A DNA stretch of 11,703 bases. Origin: an uncultured Lachnospiraceae bacterium. GTDB lineage: Bacteria > Bacillota > Clostridia > Lachnospirales > Lachnospiraceae. The notes below the pieces were generated by a model. That model ran no database searches. It was not told the origin of the DNA and saw nothing but the letters and a program-made list of their open reading frames with translations. Position numbers and translations under genes: made by a program. The DNA is taken from positions 1 to 11,703 of the forward strand of contig CADCPJ010000407.1 of assembly GCA_902803245.1 (NCBI GenBank), read 5' to 3'. Each line of letters begins with the position of its first letter. The first letter of the stretch is position 1. This document shows positions 1-5,764 of the stretch, in pieces.

Positions 1-1
1 C

Positions 2-196
2 ACGGCGATCGGGCGCGACTCCGCGATCCTTCAGACGGAGGCCCCCTTAAAGATTTACGACAACATCAGAGTACAGGCGGGAGGAAAGCTTCTGTGCAAG
101 GTGCTTGACGACCAGTCCGGCTCCTATATGCTCCAGTTCACGTCCATCCCCTCCGGGTTTGCGTCATGGATCAAAGCCGTGCAGAAGTCGGGCTGA
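2..196 (+). CDS. C-terminal end of an unrecognised protein (5' partial)
   Basis: An open frame enters from the left edge and ends at TGA 194-196, giving 64 residues of a C-terminus. The peptide reads as real protein, with alternating hydrophobic and charged stretches (KIYDNIRVQAGGKLLCKVL, then YMLQFTSIPSGFASWIKAV), and looks like a small beta-rich domain closed by a helix. No catalytic motif is in view. It faintly recalls the tail of some clostridial adenylate/guanylate cyclase-domain proteins, but that is memory-level resemblance and I do not assign it. It is the only plus-strand gene here and converges on thiN, with 7 bases between the stop codons. It therefore does not belong to the minus-strand operon. 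No clear terminator separates the two. Confidence 0.6.
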   Translation, partial: TAIGRDSAILQTEAPLKIYDNIRVQAGGKLLCKVLDDQSGSYMLQFTSIPSGFASWIKAVQKSG

Positions 197-212
197 CGGA
201 GGTTCACCCGTC
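195..212. other. Small inverted repeat at the convergent gene ends
   Basis: GACGG (195-199) and CCGTC (208-212) can pair around an 8-base loop. The pair spans the last bases of the plus-strand gene's stop and the thiN stop. No run of T follows on either strand, so it is at best a weak bidirectional end-of-transcript structure. It is the only pairing seen at this junction. Confidence 0.25.
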
Positions 213-911
213 CTTGGACTCCACCACGATAAGAATCCCTTCTTCAAAGCACACTTCCGCCGTCTCCTCAAGGATCTCATTGCTGATGCCGTAGGAGGAG
301 GCGGCCTGGTCGAAGGTGATGTCCTCACCCGAATACCGGAAGCCGCTGAGGCTGACGTGCCTCACCCTGCCGGTCAGGGGAAGGAGCGAGAAATACTTTC
401 CGAAGGCGCGTCTCTTCTCGACCGCAAAGGACCGGTCCGCGAGGTAGATCACATTCTGCCCGTTCACGATTCTTGCAGGCACCCCCGCCTCAAGCGCAAT
501 CCTTAAGTCCATCACATTCGCCAGAAAGTGGTCCAGCCGTCCTCCGGTCGCACCGAGGACGGTGATTTCCGTGCTTCCCCTTCGGATCGCCGCCTTAAGC
601 GCAGATTCCAGGTCGGAAAAGTCCTTCTCGCGCGGATAGACCTCGATCTCCGCCCCTTGTTCCCGGAACGCTTCCGGCCCCTTCTCCCTTGTGCTGTCAA
701 AGTCCCCGACGATCAGGTCCGGGAAAAACGTGACAATGGGGACAGTCCCCATTGTCACGTTTTTTGCCTGCAAAAGCACATCCATCCCGCGGTCAACCGC
801 AATGAGATCCTCCACCTCATGCGACGCAAGGTAGGACTGCAAAAAAGCAGGCGATAGTTCACCGCCTGCCACAATCAGCGTTCTCTTCGGAATTCGTTCC
901 TGTTTATCCAT
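204..911 (-). CDS. thiN: Thiamine pyrophosphokinase
   Basis: Transfers pyrophosphate from ATP to thiamine, making the cofactor thiamine pyrophosphate in the cytosol. The 235-residue protein carries the family signatures: VAGGELSP near the N-terminus (14-21), AVDRG (38-42), GDFDS (69-73), KDFSD (96-100), GATGGRLDH (120-128) and GISNEI (208-213). The start is ATG at 911, preceded by a GGGG Shine-Dalgarno-like stretch. A longer open frame reaches 989 but only reads backwards into rpe. The start overlaps the rpe 3' end by 8 bases, so the two are probably translationally coupled. The oddity is residues 50-63 (KNVTMGTVPIVTFF), encoded by a perfect DNA palindrome. They lengthen the loop between DRG and GDFDS from about 15 residues, the usual spacing as I recall it, to 26. 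The motifs on both sides are intact, so I infer a working enzyme. Confidence 0.93.
   Translation of the reverse strand: MDKQERIPKRTLIVAGGELSPAFLQSYLASHEVEDLIAVDRGMDVLLQAKNVTMGTVPIVTFFPDLIVGDFDSTREKGPEAFREQGAEIEVYPREKDFSDLESALKAAIRRGSTEITVLGATGGRLDHFLANVMDLRIALEAGVPARIVNGQNVIYLADRSFAVEKRRAFGKYFSLLPLTGRVRHVSLSGFRYSGEDITFDQAASSYGISNEILEETAEVCFEEGILIVVESKDG
724..764. repeat. Perfect 41-base palindrome inserted in frame in thiN
   Basis: Arms of 20 bases, 724-743 and 745-764, are exact reverse complements around a single unpaired base at 744. The core reads GTGACAATGGGGAC and then its mirror, and the outer ends are A5 on the left and T5 on the right. In the thiN mRNA this is a very stable stem-loop followed by U residues, and the same holds for an antisense transcript. 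It is translated as thiN residues 50-63 with no stop codon. The core resembles short palindromes scattered through clostridial and other genomes, often near Y1 (IS200-like/RAYT) transposases. That comparison is from memory. No second copy and no transposase is in this window. Confidence 0.85.
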
Positions 912-1569
912 TGTTTTCCCCGGCGATCGACACCAGCTCTGCGACATTTTTCTCAATGTCGCCGTTAAAGACAGCGCTCCCGGCAACAAATACGTTTGTG
1001 CCCGCCTCGATGGCTTCCCTTATGGTATTCCGGTTAATTCCGCCGTCCACCTCGATGAACAGATTCCTCCCCTCCTCGTCGGAGATCCTGCGAAGACGGC
1101 GCACCTTGTCCAGCATGTCCCGCATGAAGGTCTGCGCTCCGAACCCGGGTTCGACCGTCATGACGAGGACCATGTCGACCTGGTCCAGATAGGGCATGAT
1201 CTCGTCAACCGGAGTGCCCGGCTTCAGGGAAATGCCGGCCATCTTCCCGCATCTGCGAATCTCGTCGATCGTGCTCTGCGGGTTGCTCGCCGCCTCGACA
1301 TGAAACGTGATTCCGTCCGCCCCGGCCATGGCGAAGTCGCGGATATAGCGGATCGGTTCGTTGATCATCAGATGAACGTCGAAAAAGATGTCGGAGCGGG
1401 GGCGGATGGATTTGATCACCGGAAGCCCGAGGGACAGATTCGGCACAAATTCACCGTCCATGACATCGATGTGAAGCCAGGCCGCGCCGCCCTTCCGCAC
1501 GCTCGCGATCTGCTCACCCAAAATACCAAAATCCGCGGCTAAAATCGAAGGCGATATGATTCTTTCCAT
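904..1569 (-). CDS. rpe: Ribulose-phosphate 3-epimerase
   Basis: Interconverts D-ribulose 5-phosphate and D-xylulose 5-phosphate in the non-oxidative pentose phosphate pathway. The 221-residue length is normal for this TIM-barrel family. Visible signatures are SPSILAADF (6-14), the metal-binding and catalytic HIDVMDG (H33, D35), DVHLM (H66), VEPGFGAQ (139-146), the catalytic D175 in EVDGGI, and the phosphate-binding AGSAVF near the C-terminus. EPGFGAQ differs from the commoner EPGFGGQ by one Gly to Ala change. The start is ATG 1569, because a strong GAGGTGG lies 4 bases upstream and MERIISPSILAADF is the standard N-terminus. The frame stays open for 36 more codons to a GTG at 1677, but those residues look nothing like the family. 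The gene ends inside the thiN start region. Confidence 0.95.
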   Translation of the reverse strand: MERIISPSILAADFGILGEQIASVRKGGAAWLHIDVMDGEFVPNLSLGLPVIKSIRPRSDIFFDVHLMINEPIRYIRDFAMAGADGITFHVEAASNPQSTIDEIRRCGKMAGISLKPGTPVDEIMPYLDQVDMVLVMTVEPGFGAQTFMRDMLDKVRRLRRISDEEGRNLFIEVDGGINRNTIREAIEAGTNVFVAGSAVFNGDIEKNVAELVSIAGENNG

Positions 1570-1573
1570 TTTT

Positions 1574-1580
1574 CCACCTC
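1574..1580 (-). promoter_or_regulatory. Ribosome binding site fixing the rpe start
   Basis: GAGGTGG on the minus strand lies 4 bases before ATG 1569. It decides between this ATG and the in-frame upstream starts at 1677 (GTG) and 1668 (ATG), which have no comparable site. Confidence 0.75.
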
Positions 1581-1673
1581 TTACCATACCACACTGCCCG
1601 GCCCGGCTCTTAAGCCGCGGCACAGTCCGTTTACTGCTCTGATACTTCTGCCCGCTTACACTGGTCATGTCTC

Positions 1674-2630
1674 TCACCGTCTCTTAAATGTCCTCTTCTC
1701 CTCTTCCTTCAGTTCCTCATAGAGATATCGATAGTGCTCATATCTCTCCGCGCTGATCTTCCCTTCATGAAGCGCCTGCTTTACCGCGCAGTCGGGCTCT
1801 GACAGATGGGCGCACCCCTGGTAGAAGCATTTTCCGATATACGGATGGAACTCCGCGTAATACTCCTCCAGCTCCTCCTTCGGCATGCTCTGGGTATCGA
1901 GCGCCGAAAAGCCCGGTGTGTCGCACAGGAAGGTTCCGTCTTCGACGCAGATGAGCTCCAGGTGCCGCGTCGTATTCTTTCCGCGGGAGAGCTTCTTCGA
2001 GATGTCGCCGACCTCCATATGCACGTTGTCCTGCACAGCATTTGTAAATGACGACTTCCCGACGCCCGACGGCCCGGCAAGCGCAGTCGTCTTTCCGCGG
2101 AGCACGCGTCTCATCTCATCCATTCCCTCCCCGGTTCTCACGCTGAAGAAGTATAGGGGTACGCCCGAGTCATGGTAGGCCGCAAGGATCTCCATGCATT
2201 CTCCGGGAACCCCGCGGGAGCACAAATCAGAGCCGGAGCCTCCCCGGCCATCGCCGGATGAGTCTCCCACGATATCTACCTTGTTAAACCCGATCAGGCA
2301 CGGAATCCCCCTCCTCTTCGCCGCGATCAGAAAGCGGTCGAGAAGGATGAGGTTCGGGTCCGGAGTCCTCATCGAGAAAATGAGGAGCACCTGGTCGATG
2401 TTGGCCACGGGAGGGCGAACCAGCTCGTTTTTCCTCGGAAGAAGGTCGACGACATTGCCCGTCTTCTCCGCCCCGCTGATCACCTCGATGAGCGCGTCAT
2501 CCCCGACCAGGGGTTTTCTCATCTCCTTCCTGAAGATGCCTCTGGCCTTACATTCATAAATGCCGGATCCCACGACATTTACATAGTAGAATCCGGCAAT
2601 TGCTTTCGTAATTTTTCCCTGTATTGTCAT
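1674..2630 (-). CDS. rsgA: Ribosome small subunit-dependent GTPase A
   Basis: Circularly permuted GTPase that binds the 30S subunit and helps its late maturation (CpgA/YloQ in Bacillus). The 318 residues show an N-terminal OB-fold region (about 1-70), then the permuted GTPase motifs: G4 NKVD (116-119), G1 Walker A GPSGVGKSS (186-194), the threonines at 220-221 in the switch region, and G3 DTPG (237-240). A C-terminal zinc knuckle follows with C268, C273, H275 and C281 (CFYQGCAHLSEPDC). ATG 2630 directly follows the prkC stop, with AGGTG just upstream, so translation is probably coupled to prkC. In other Firmicutes this GTPase is phosphorylated by PrkC, which fits the location. Unusual is a Gly/Ser-rich, low-complexity stretch at about residues 122-144, right after NKVDIV, longer than that loop normally is. 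Confidence 0.95.
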   Translation of the reverse strand: MTIQGKITKAIAGFYYVNVVGSGIYECKARGIFRKEMRKPLVGDDALIEVISGAEKTGNVVDLLPRKNELVRPPVANIDQVLLIFSMRTPDPNLILLDRFLIAAKRRGIPCLIGFNKVDIVGDSSGDGRGGSGSDLCSRGVPGECMEILAAYHDSGVPLYFFSVRTGEGMDEMRRVLRGKTTALAGPSGVGKSSFTNAVQDNVHMEVGDISKKLSRGKNTTRHLELICVEDGTFLCDTPGFSALDTQSMPKEELEEYYAEFHPYIGKCFYQGCAHLSEPDCAVKQALHEGKISAERYEHYRYLYEELKEEEKRTFKRR

Positions 2631-4826
2631 TTACACCTGCTGCTCGAATATCACCGGCCATGTGACCCTCGGCACATATTCGCCGTCAACATTCTCATAG
2701 AGATAGACCATGCCGTCCGGTACGCCCTCGGCGCCCGCGATCTGAAGGAGATACGGGAATTCCAGAGCCGTTTCGCCCTCCGTGATGACCGTCTCCGTAT
2801 CCTGCCCGCCGATATTCTGGACGAGCACGAGACGGTAGGGTCCGCCGGTATAATTGGACGGCGCGCCGAGATTCGCGGTGCAGATCCAGTTACTCGCCGC
2901 GACGTCACTTGGAGCAGGCGTCGTCATATTGCCGAGGTCGTTGACCGCATCCGGGTCGTCCGGAGTGCTCGGCGCAGCCGCGGCGCTGTTCATCTTCTCC
3001 TCGTTGTTGACCGTGAAGACGATCTCGCTTCCCTGGGGAACTTCCGATCCGGGCTCGATGCTCTGGCGGATGACCTCGTCCTCGGCGATCCGGTTGCTCA
3101 CGTCATAGGTGAGAGTGACGATAAGTCCTTTCTCCGTGGCGTCCTGCTCCGCGTACTCGATGGAGGAGCCGCGGTAGTCGTTGACGATGGCCGTTCCCGA
3201 GTACGCCTTGCCGGCACTCACCGTGAGAGTGATCTCCGTGGCGGCCGTCACCTGCTGTCCCTCCACCGGAGTGACGGAGATGATCTTTCCTTTGGCCACC
3301 TCTTCGGAATTCTCCTCGACAGTCTTCACATTTGTGAAGCCGGCTGAGCCAAGGGCCTTTCCGGCAGCCTCGGCATCGAGGCCTGTCACGCTCGGAATCG
3401 CGATCGTCTGCGGCCCGCTGCTTCTATAGTAGGTAATCGTGGTGTTCTTTGCGACGCTTGTCCCGGCCGCAGGCGTCTGCTCTATGATCGTTCCTGCCGC
3501 CTTGTCCGAGGACTTCTCCCCGACATACTTGATGCCGAGGGCCTTGGACTGTGCGGTTGTGGTCGCGTCGGACTCCGTCATGCCGACGAGGTTCGGCACC
3601 GTCGTCATATCCGAGACGACAGATTCCACGGATTGGACGGTGGTCTCCACAGTCTCTTCCTCGCGGGGAGACGAGCTCCCGAAGAGCCCCGCCGCCCTGC
3701 AGATGAAATAGATCAGCACAGCTATTATGAGCCCGCATACGACAAAGCTTCCGATCGTCACGGCCTTCTCGAGGCCGCTGCTTGCATCCGCTTCCTCCTC
3801 TTCCGCTTCCTCCTCCTCGCCTGCGTCAAGCGGCTTCTCGGCCACTCCTTTTCTCGCCGCCGGAATGGAGGAATAGACCTGCGCGCTGTCGGAGGACCCA
3901 GTATTGCCGCCGGAGGCCGCGCTTCGAATCGCGCTCTGATCGGCCGGCGTAATCAGCACGGTCTGGCTGTTGTCGGAGAGATTCCCGAGCTGGACGAAAT
4001 GTCCGTCCGGTTCCATGAGCGACCGCTTCAGGTCCGCGATCACGTCGTTCATGGTCTGGTAGCGTCTCTCCACGCTCTTCTGCGTGCACTTGAAAATGAT
4101 CTGCTCAAGAGAGTAGGGCAGGTCAGGCGTATAGCGCGAAGGCGCTTCCATCTCGTCCTGGAGATGCTTGATGGCTATGGAGACGGTCGTCTCTCCGTCA
4201 AACGGCACTCTTCCCGTGACCATCTCATAGAGTGTGATGCCGAGGGAATACACGTCCGATCTCGCATCGGAATAGCCGCCGCGCACCTGCTCCGGGGAGC
4301 TGTAATGCACGGACCCCATGGCATTGGCGCTGATCGTGTTGGAGGAGGCAGCCCTTGCGATTCCGAAATCGGTGACCTTGACCTTCCCGTCCGTGGATAT
4401 GATGATGTTCTGGGGCTTCACGTCCCTGTGGACGATGCCCTGGTCGTGGGCGGCTGCAAGACCCATGCCGACCTGAATTGCAATGCTTGTGGCCTCCCTT
4501 ACGGAGAGCTTTCCTTTTTTGACGATGTATTCCTTGAGGGTAATTCCCTCGACAAGTTCCATGACGATGTAATAGTTTCCCTGGTCCTCGCCCACGTCGT
4601 AGACATTCACGATATTCGGGTTGGCGAGACCGGCTGCCGCCTGTGCCTCGCGGCGGAACTTGGAAATGAATGTACTGTCGCTCTGGAATTCAGGCTTCAT
4701 CACCTTCACCGCGACAAAGCGGTTCAGTTTCTGATCCATCGCCTTATAGACATCGGCCATGCCGCCGGACCCGATCCGCCCGACAATCTCATACCGATTC
4801 GCTAATATGATTCCTGCCTTTAACAT
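2631..4826 (-). CDS. prkC: PASTA-domain serine/threonine protein kinase
   Basis: Membrane kinase whose outside domains bind peptidoglycan fragments and whose inside domain phosphorylates proteins of growth, division and translation. In 731 residues: kinase domain about 12-270 with G-loop GRIGSGGMADVY (16-27), K41 (VAVK), HRDVKPQN (133-140, D135), DFG (153-155), an activation loop with T164, and SPEQ (177-180). A juxtamembrane linker holds an acidic patch (337-346). One membrane helix lies at about 355-380. Three PASTA repeats begin near 409 (TVPNLVGM), 477 (IPSVTGL) and 548 (VNDYRGS). A Ser/Pro/Asp linker then leads to about 87 further residues with no motif I recognise. Two starts are possible: GTG 4832, overlapping the stp stop, or ATG 4826. 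I chose ATG because GAGGTG lies 5 bases before it. The gene pairs with stp upstream and rsgA downstream. Confidence 0.96.
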   Translation of the reverse strand: MLKAGIILANRYEIVGRIGSGGMADVYKAMDQKLNRFVAVKVMKPEFQSDSTFISKFRREAQAAAGLANPNIVNVYDVGEDQGNYYIVMELVEGITLKEYIVKKGKLSVREATSIAIQVGMGLAAAHDQGIVHRDVKPQNIIISTDGKVKVTDFGIARAASSNTISANAMGSVHYSSPEQVRGGYSDARSDVYSLGITLYEMVTGRVPFDGETTVSIAIKHLQDEMEAPSRYTPDLPYSLEQIIFKCTQKSVERRYQTMNDVIADLKRSLMEPDGHFVQLGNLSDNSQTVLITPADQSAIRSAASGGNTGSSDSAQVYSSIPAARKGVAEKPLDAGEEEEAEEEEADASSGLEKAVTIGSFVVCGLIIAVLIYFICRAAGLFGSSSPREEETVETTVQSVESVVSDMTTVPNLVGMTESDATTTAQSKALGIKYVGEKSSDKAAGTIIEQTPAAGTSVAKNTTITYYRSSGPQTIAIPSVTGLDAEAAGKALGSAGFTNVKTVEENSEEVAKGKIISVTPVEGQQVTAATEITLTVSAGKAYSGTAIVNDYRGSSIEYAEQDATEKGLIVTLTYDVSNRIAEDEVIRQSIEPGSEVPQGSEIVFTVNNEEKMNSAAAAPSTPDDPDAVNDLGNMTTPAPSDVAASNWICTANLGAPSNYTGGPYRLVLVQNIGGQDTETVITEGETALEFPYLLQIAGAEGVPDGMVYLYENVDGEYVPRVTWPVIFEQQV

Positions 4827-4828
4827 GC

Positions 4829-5566
4829 TCACACCTCATCCGCATCCGGTTGTACGATAATCACCGCAATGTTGTCTTTCCCGCCGTGCTCATTTGCCTC
4901 GAATATCAATTCCTGAGTCTTGTCAAAAAGCGGGGCCGGCTTTGCGATGATCCTCCGGATCTCGTCATCCTCCACCATATTGCTCAGTCCGTCCGAACAC
5001 ATAAGGATCATGGAATCCGGCGGCATCTCGTAATCAAAGAAGTCGACGTTCACCTCATCCGTGGCGCCGACGGCGCGGGTGATGATGTGACGGTCTGGAT
5101 GAATCCTGGCATCTTCCTCTGTCAGCTCCCCGAGCCTCACCATCTCCTCCACCAGCGAGTGGTCCTTCGTGATCTGACGGAGACCGCTTCCGTCGAAGAG
5201 GTAGAGGCGGCTGTCGCCGACATTTGCCGTGTAGGCATACTCGCCGATGATCGTCGTCACGACGATCGTCGTTCCCATGCCGAACATCTCCGGGTGCTCG
5301 TTGGCCTCCCGGATAATCCCTTTATTTGCAAGCTGAATCGCCTCGTTGATCAGCTTGATCGGGTTTCTCTCCGTGCTTCCCGCGATGTACTCCTTCACGG
5401 TGTTCACCGTATAGCGCGACGCAAAGTCACCGGCGTTGTGGCCGCCCATGCCGTCCGCGACGATATACAGGTTCGGAAGATTCCCGACTGGCTTGTCCGA
5501 GGCGAAGATGCTGTCCTGATTGATTTTTCTCTTTCTTCCTACATTGGTAGCTGAGCTTGATTTCAT
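4829..5566 (-). CDS. stp: PP2C-family serine/threonine phosphatase (Stp/PrpC)
   Basis: Metal-dependent cytosolic phosphatase that reverses phosphorylation by the adjacent PASTA kinase. The 245-residue protein, counted from MKSSSATNVGRKRKINQDS, has the PPM signatures: RKINQDS near the N-terminus, VADGMGGHNAGD with the metal-binding aspartate, GMGTTIVV, ANVGDSRLYLF, ITKDHSLVEEMV, and C-terminal LMCSDGLSNMV and GGKDNIAVIIV with their metal-binding aspartates. ATG 5566 is chosen because it gives the normal family N-terminus and length. An AGGGA lies 11 bases upstream, which is slightly long spacing. The frame stays open to an ATG at 5716, but that 50-residue extension has no ribosome site and no family likeness. 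The gene ends 2 bases before prkC and is the first gene after the 194-base gap, so it may head a sub-operon. Confidence 0.95.
   Translation of the reverse strand: MKSSSATNVGRKRKINQDSIFASDKPVGNLPNLYIVADGMGGHNAGDFASRYTVNTVKEYIAGSTERNPIKLINEAIQLANKGIIREANEHPEMFGMGTTIVVTTIIGEYAYTANVGDSRLYLFDGSGLRQITKDHSLVEEMVRLGELTEEDARIHPDRHIITRAVGATDEVNVDFFDYEMPPDSMILMCSDGLSNMVEDDEIRRIIAKPAPLFDKTQELIFEANEHGGKDNIAVIIVQPDADEV
4832..4837 (-). promoter_or_regulatory. Ribosome binding site deciding the prkC start
   Basis: GAGGTG forms the last two sense codons of stp and lies 5 bases before ATG 4826. The alternative GTG at 4832 begins at the last base of this same motif, so it has no usable spacing. The arrangement implies that ribosomes finishing stp re-initiate on prkC. 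Confidence 0.65.
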
Positions 5567-5643
5567 TGCTGCTGTCGTCCCTATAGCATTTGACGATACT
5601 TTCCGCTCTTTATGCAACTGCTTCGTTCTCTCCGGTGCAGCAA

Positions 5644-5670
5644 AAATGACCGGTATAAAGACAGTCATTT
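5644..5670 (-). other. Stem-loop 2 in the stp leader
   Basis: On the minus strand AAATGAC pairs with GTCATTT around a 13-base loop. The 3' arm runs on into further T residues, giving a weak terminator-like look. It starts at the very next base after stem-loop 1, so the two could form one structured leader ahead of stp. Confidence 0.4.
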
Positions 5671-5694
5671 CCCCGATCACGGAGCGGATCGGGG
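5671..5694 (-). other. Stem-loop 1 in the stp leader
   Basis: CCCCGATC and GATCGGGG form a perfect 8-base-pair stem with an 8-base loop, between rlmN and stp. No T tract follows directly, so it is not a simple intrinsic terminator. It would lie about 15-35 bases into the transcript from the candidate promoter at 5715-5743. Possible roles are mRNA stability or a regulatory leader. No riboswitch family is recognised. Confidence 0.5.
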
Positions 5695-5714
5695 TTGAAG
5701 ACGAAGGAACATTC

Positions 5715-5743
5715 ATGATAACAAAACAACGGTTTCATGAAAA
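5715..5743 (-). promoter_or_regulatory. Candidate sigma-A promoter for stp-prkC-rsgA
   Basis: On the minus strand a -35 TTTTCA (5738-5743, 4 of 6 matches to TTGACA) and a -10 TATCAT (5715-5720, 5 of 6 matches to TATAAT) are separated by exactly 17 bases. They sit in the AT-richest gap of the window. Transcription would start near 5708 and give a leader of about 140 bases before the stp ATG. This is a consensus match by eye. Its position in the largest gap supports it. Confidence 0.45.
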
Positions 5744-5749
5744 AGAATC

Positions 5750-5764
5750 ATGAGCAGTGCTCAT
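5750..5764 (-). terminator. Weak terminator-like palindrome at the rlmN stop
   Basis: ATGAGCA, one central base, then TGCTCAT form a 7-base inverted repeat spanning the rlmN stop codon (5761-5763). On the minus strand a T5 run follows after a few bases (ATTCTTTTT). The stem is short, AT-flanked and has almost no loop, so termination would be partial at best. It would fit a boundary between an upstream priA-rlmN unit and a downstream stp-prkC unit. Confidence 0.25.

Noticed and set aside
724..764. Palindrome as a CRISPR repeat, tRNA fragment or transcription-factor operator
   Set aside because: It is a single copy with no spacers and has no tRNA features. Arms of 20 bases with a one-base centre inside a coding sequence are unlike an operator.
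912..989. 26-residue N-terminal extension of ThiN
   Set aside because: It lies wholly inside rpe, has no ribosome site, and its residues do not resemble the family. ATG 911 gives the normal N-terminus.
3633..4805. 390-codon plus-strand open frame opposite the prkC kinase domain
   Set aside because: The opposite strand encodes a textbook kinase. This frame has no motif and no ribosome site of note.
5644..5694. Known riboswitch ahead of stp
   Set aside because: Only two simple stem-loops are visible. I recognise none of the conserved cores of common riboswitch classes.
5567..5716. 50-residue N-terminal extension of Stp from ATG 5716, or from the internal ATG at 5668
   Set aside because: No usable Shine-Dalgarno at 5716, and only three bases of spacing at 5668. 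The residues are unlike PP2C proteins, and the family N-terminus begins at 5566.
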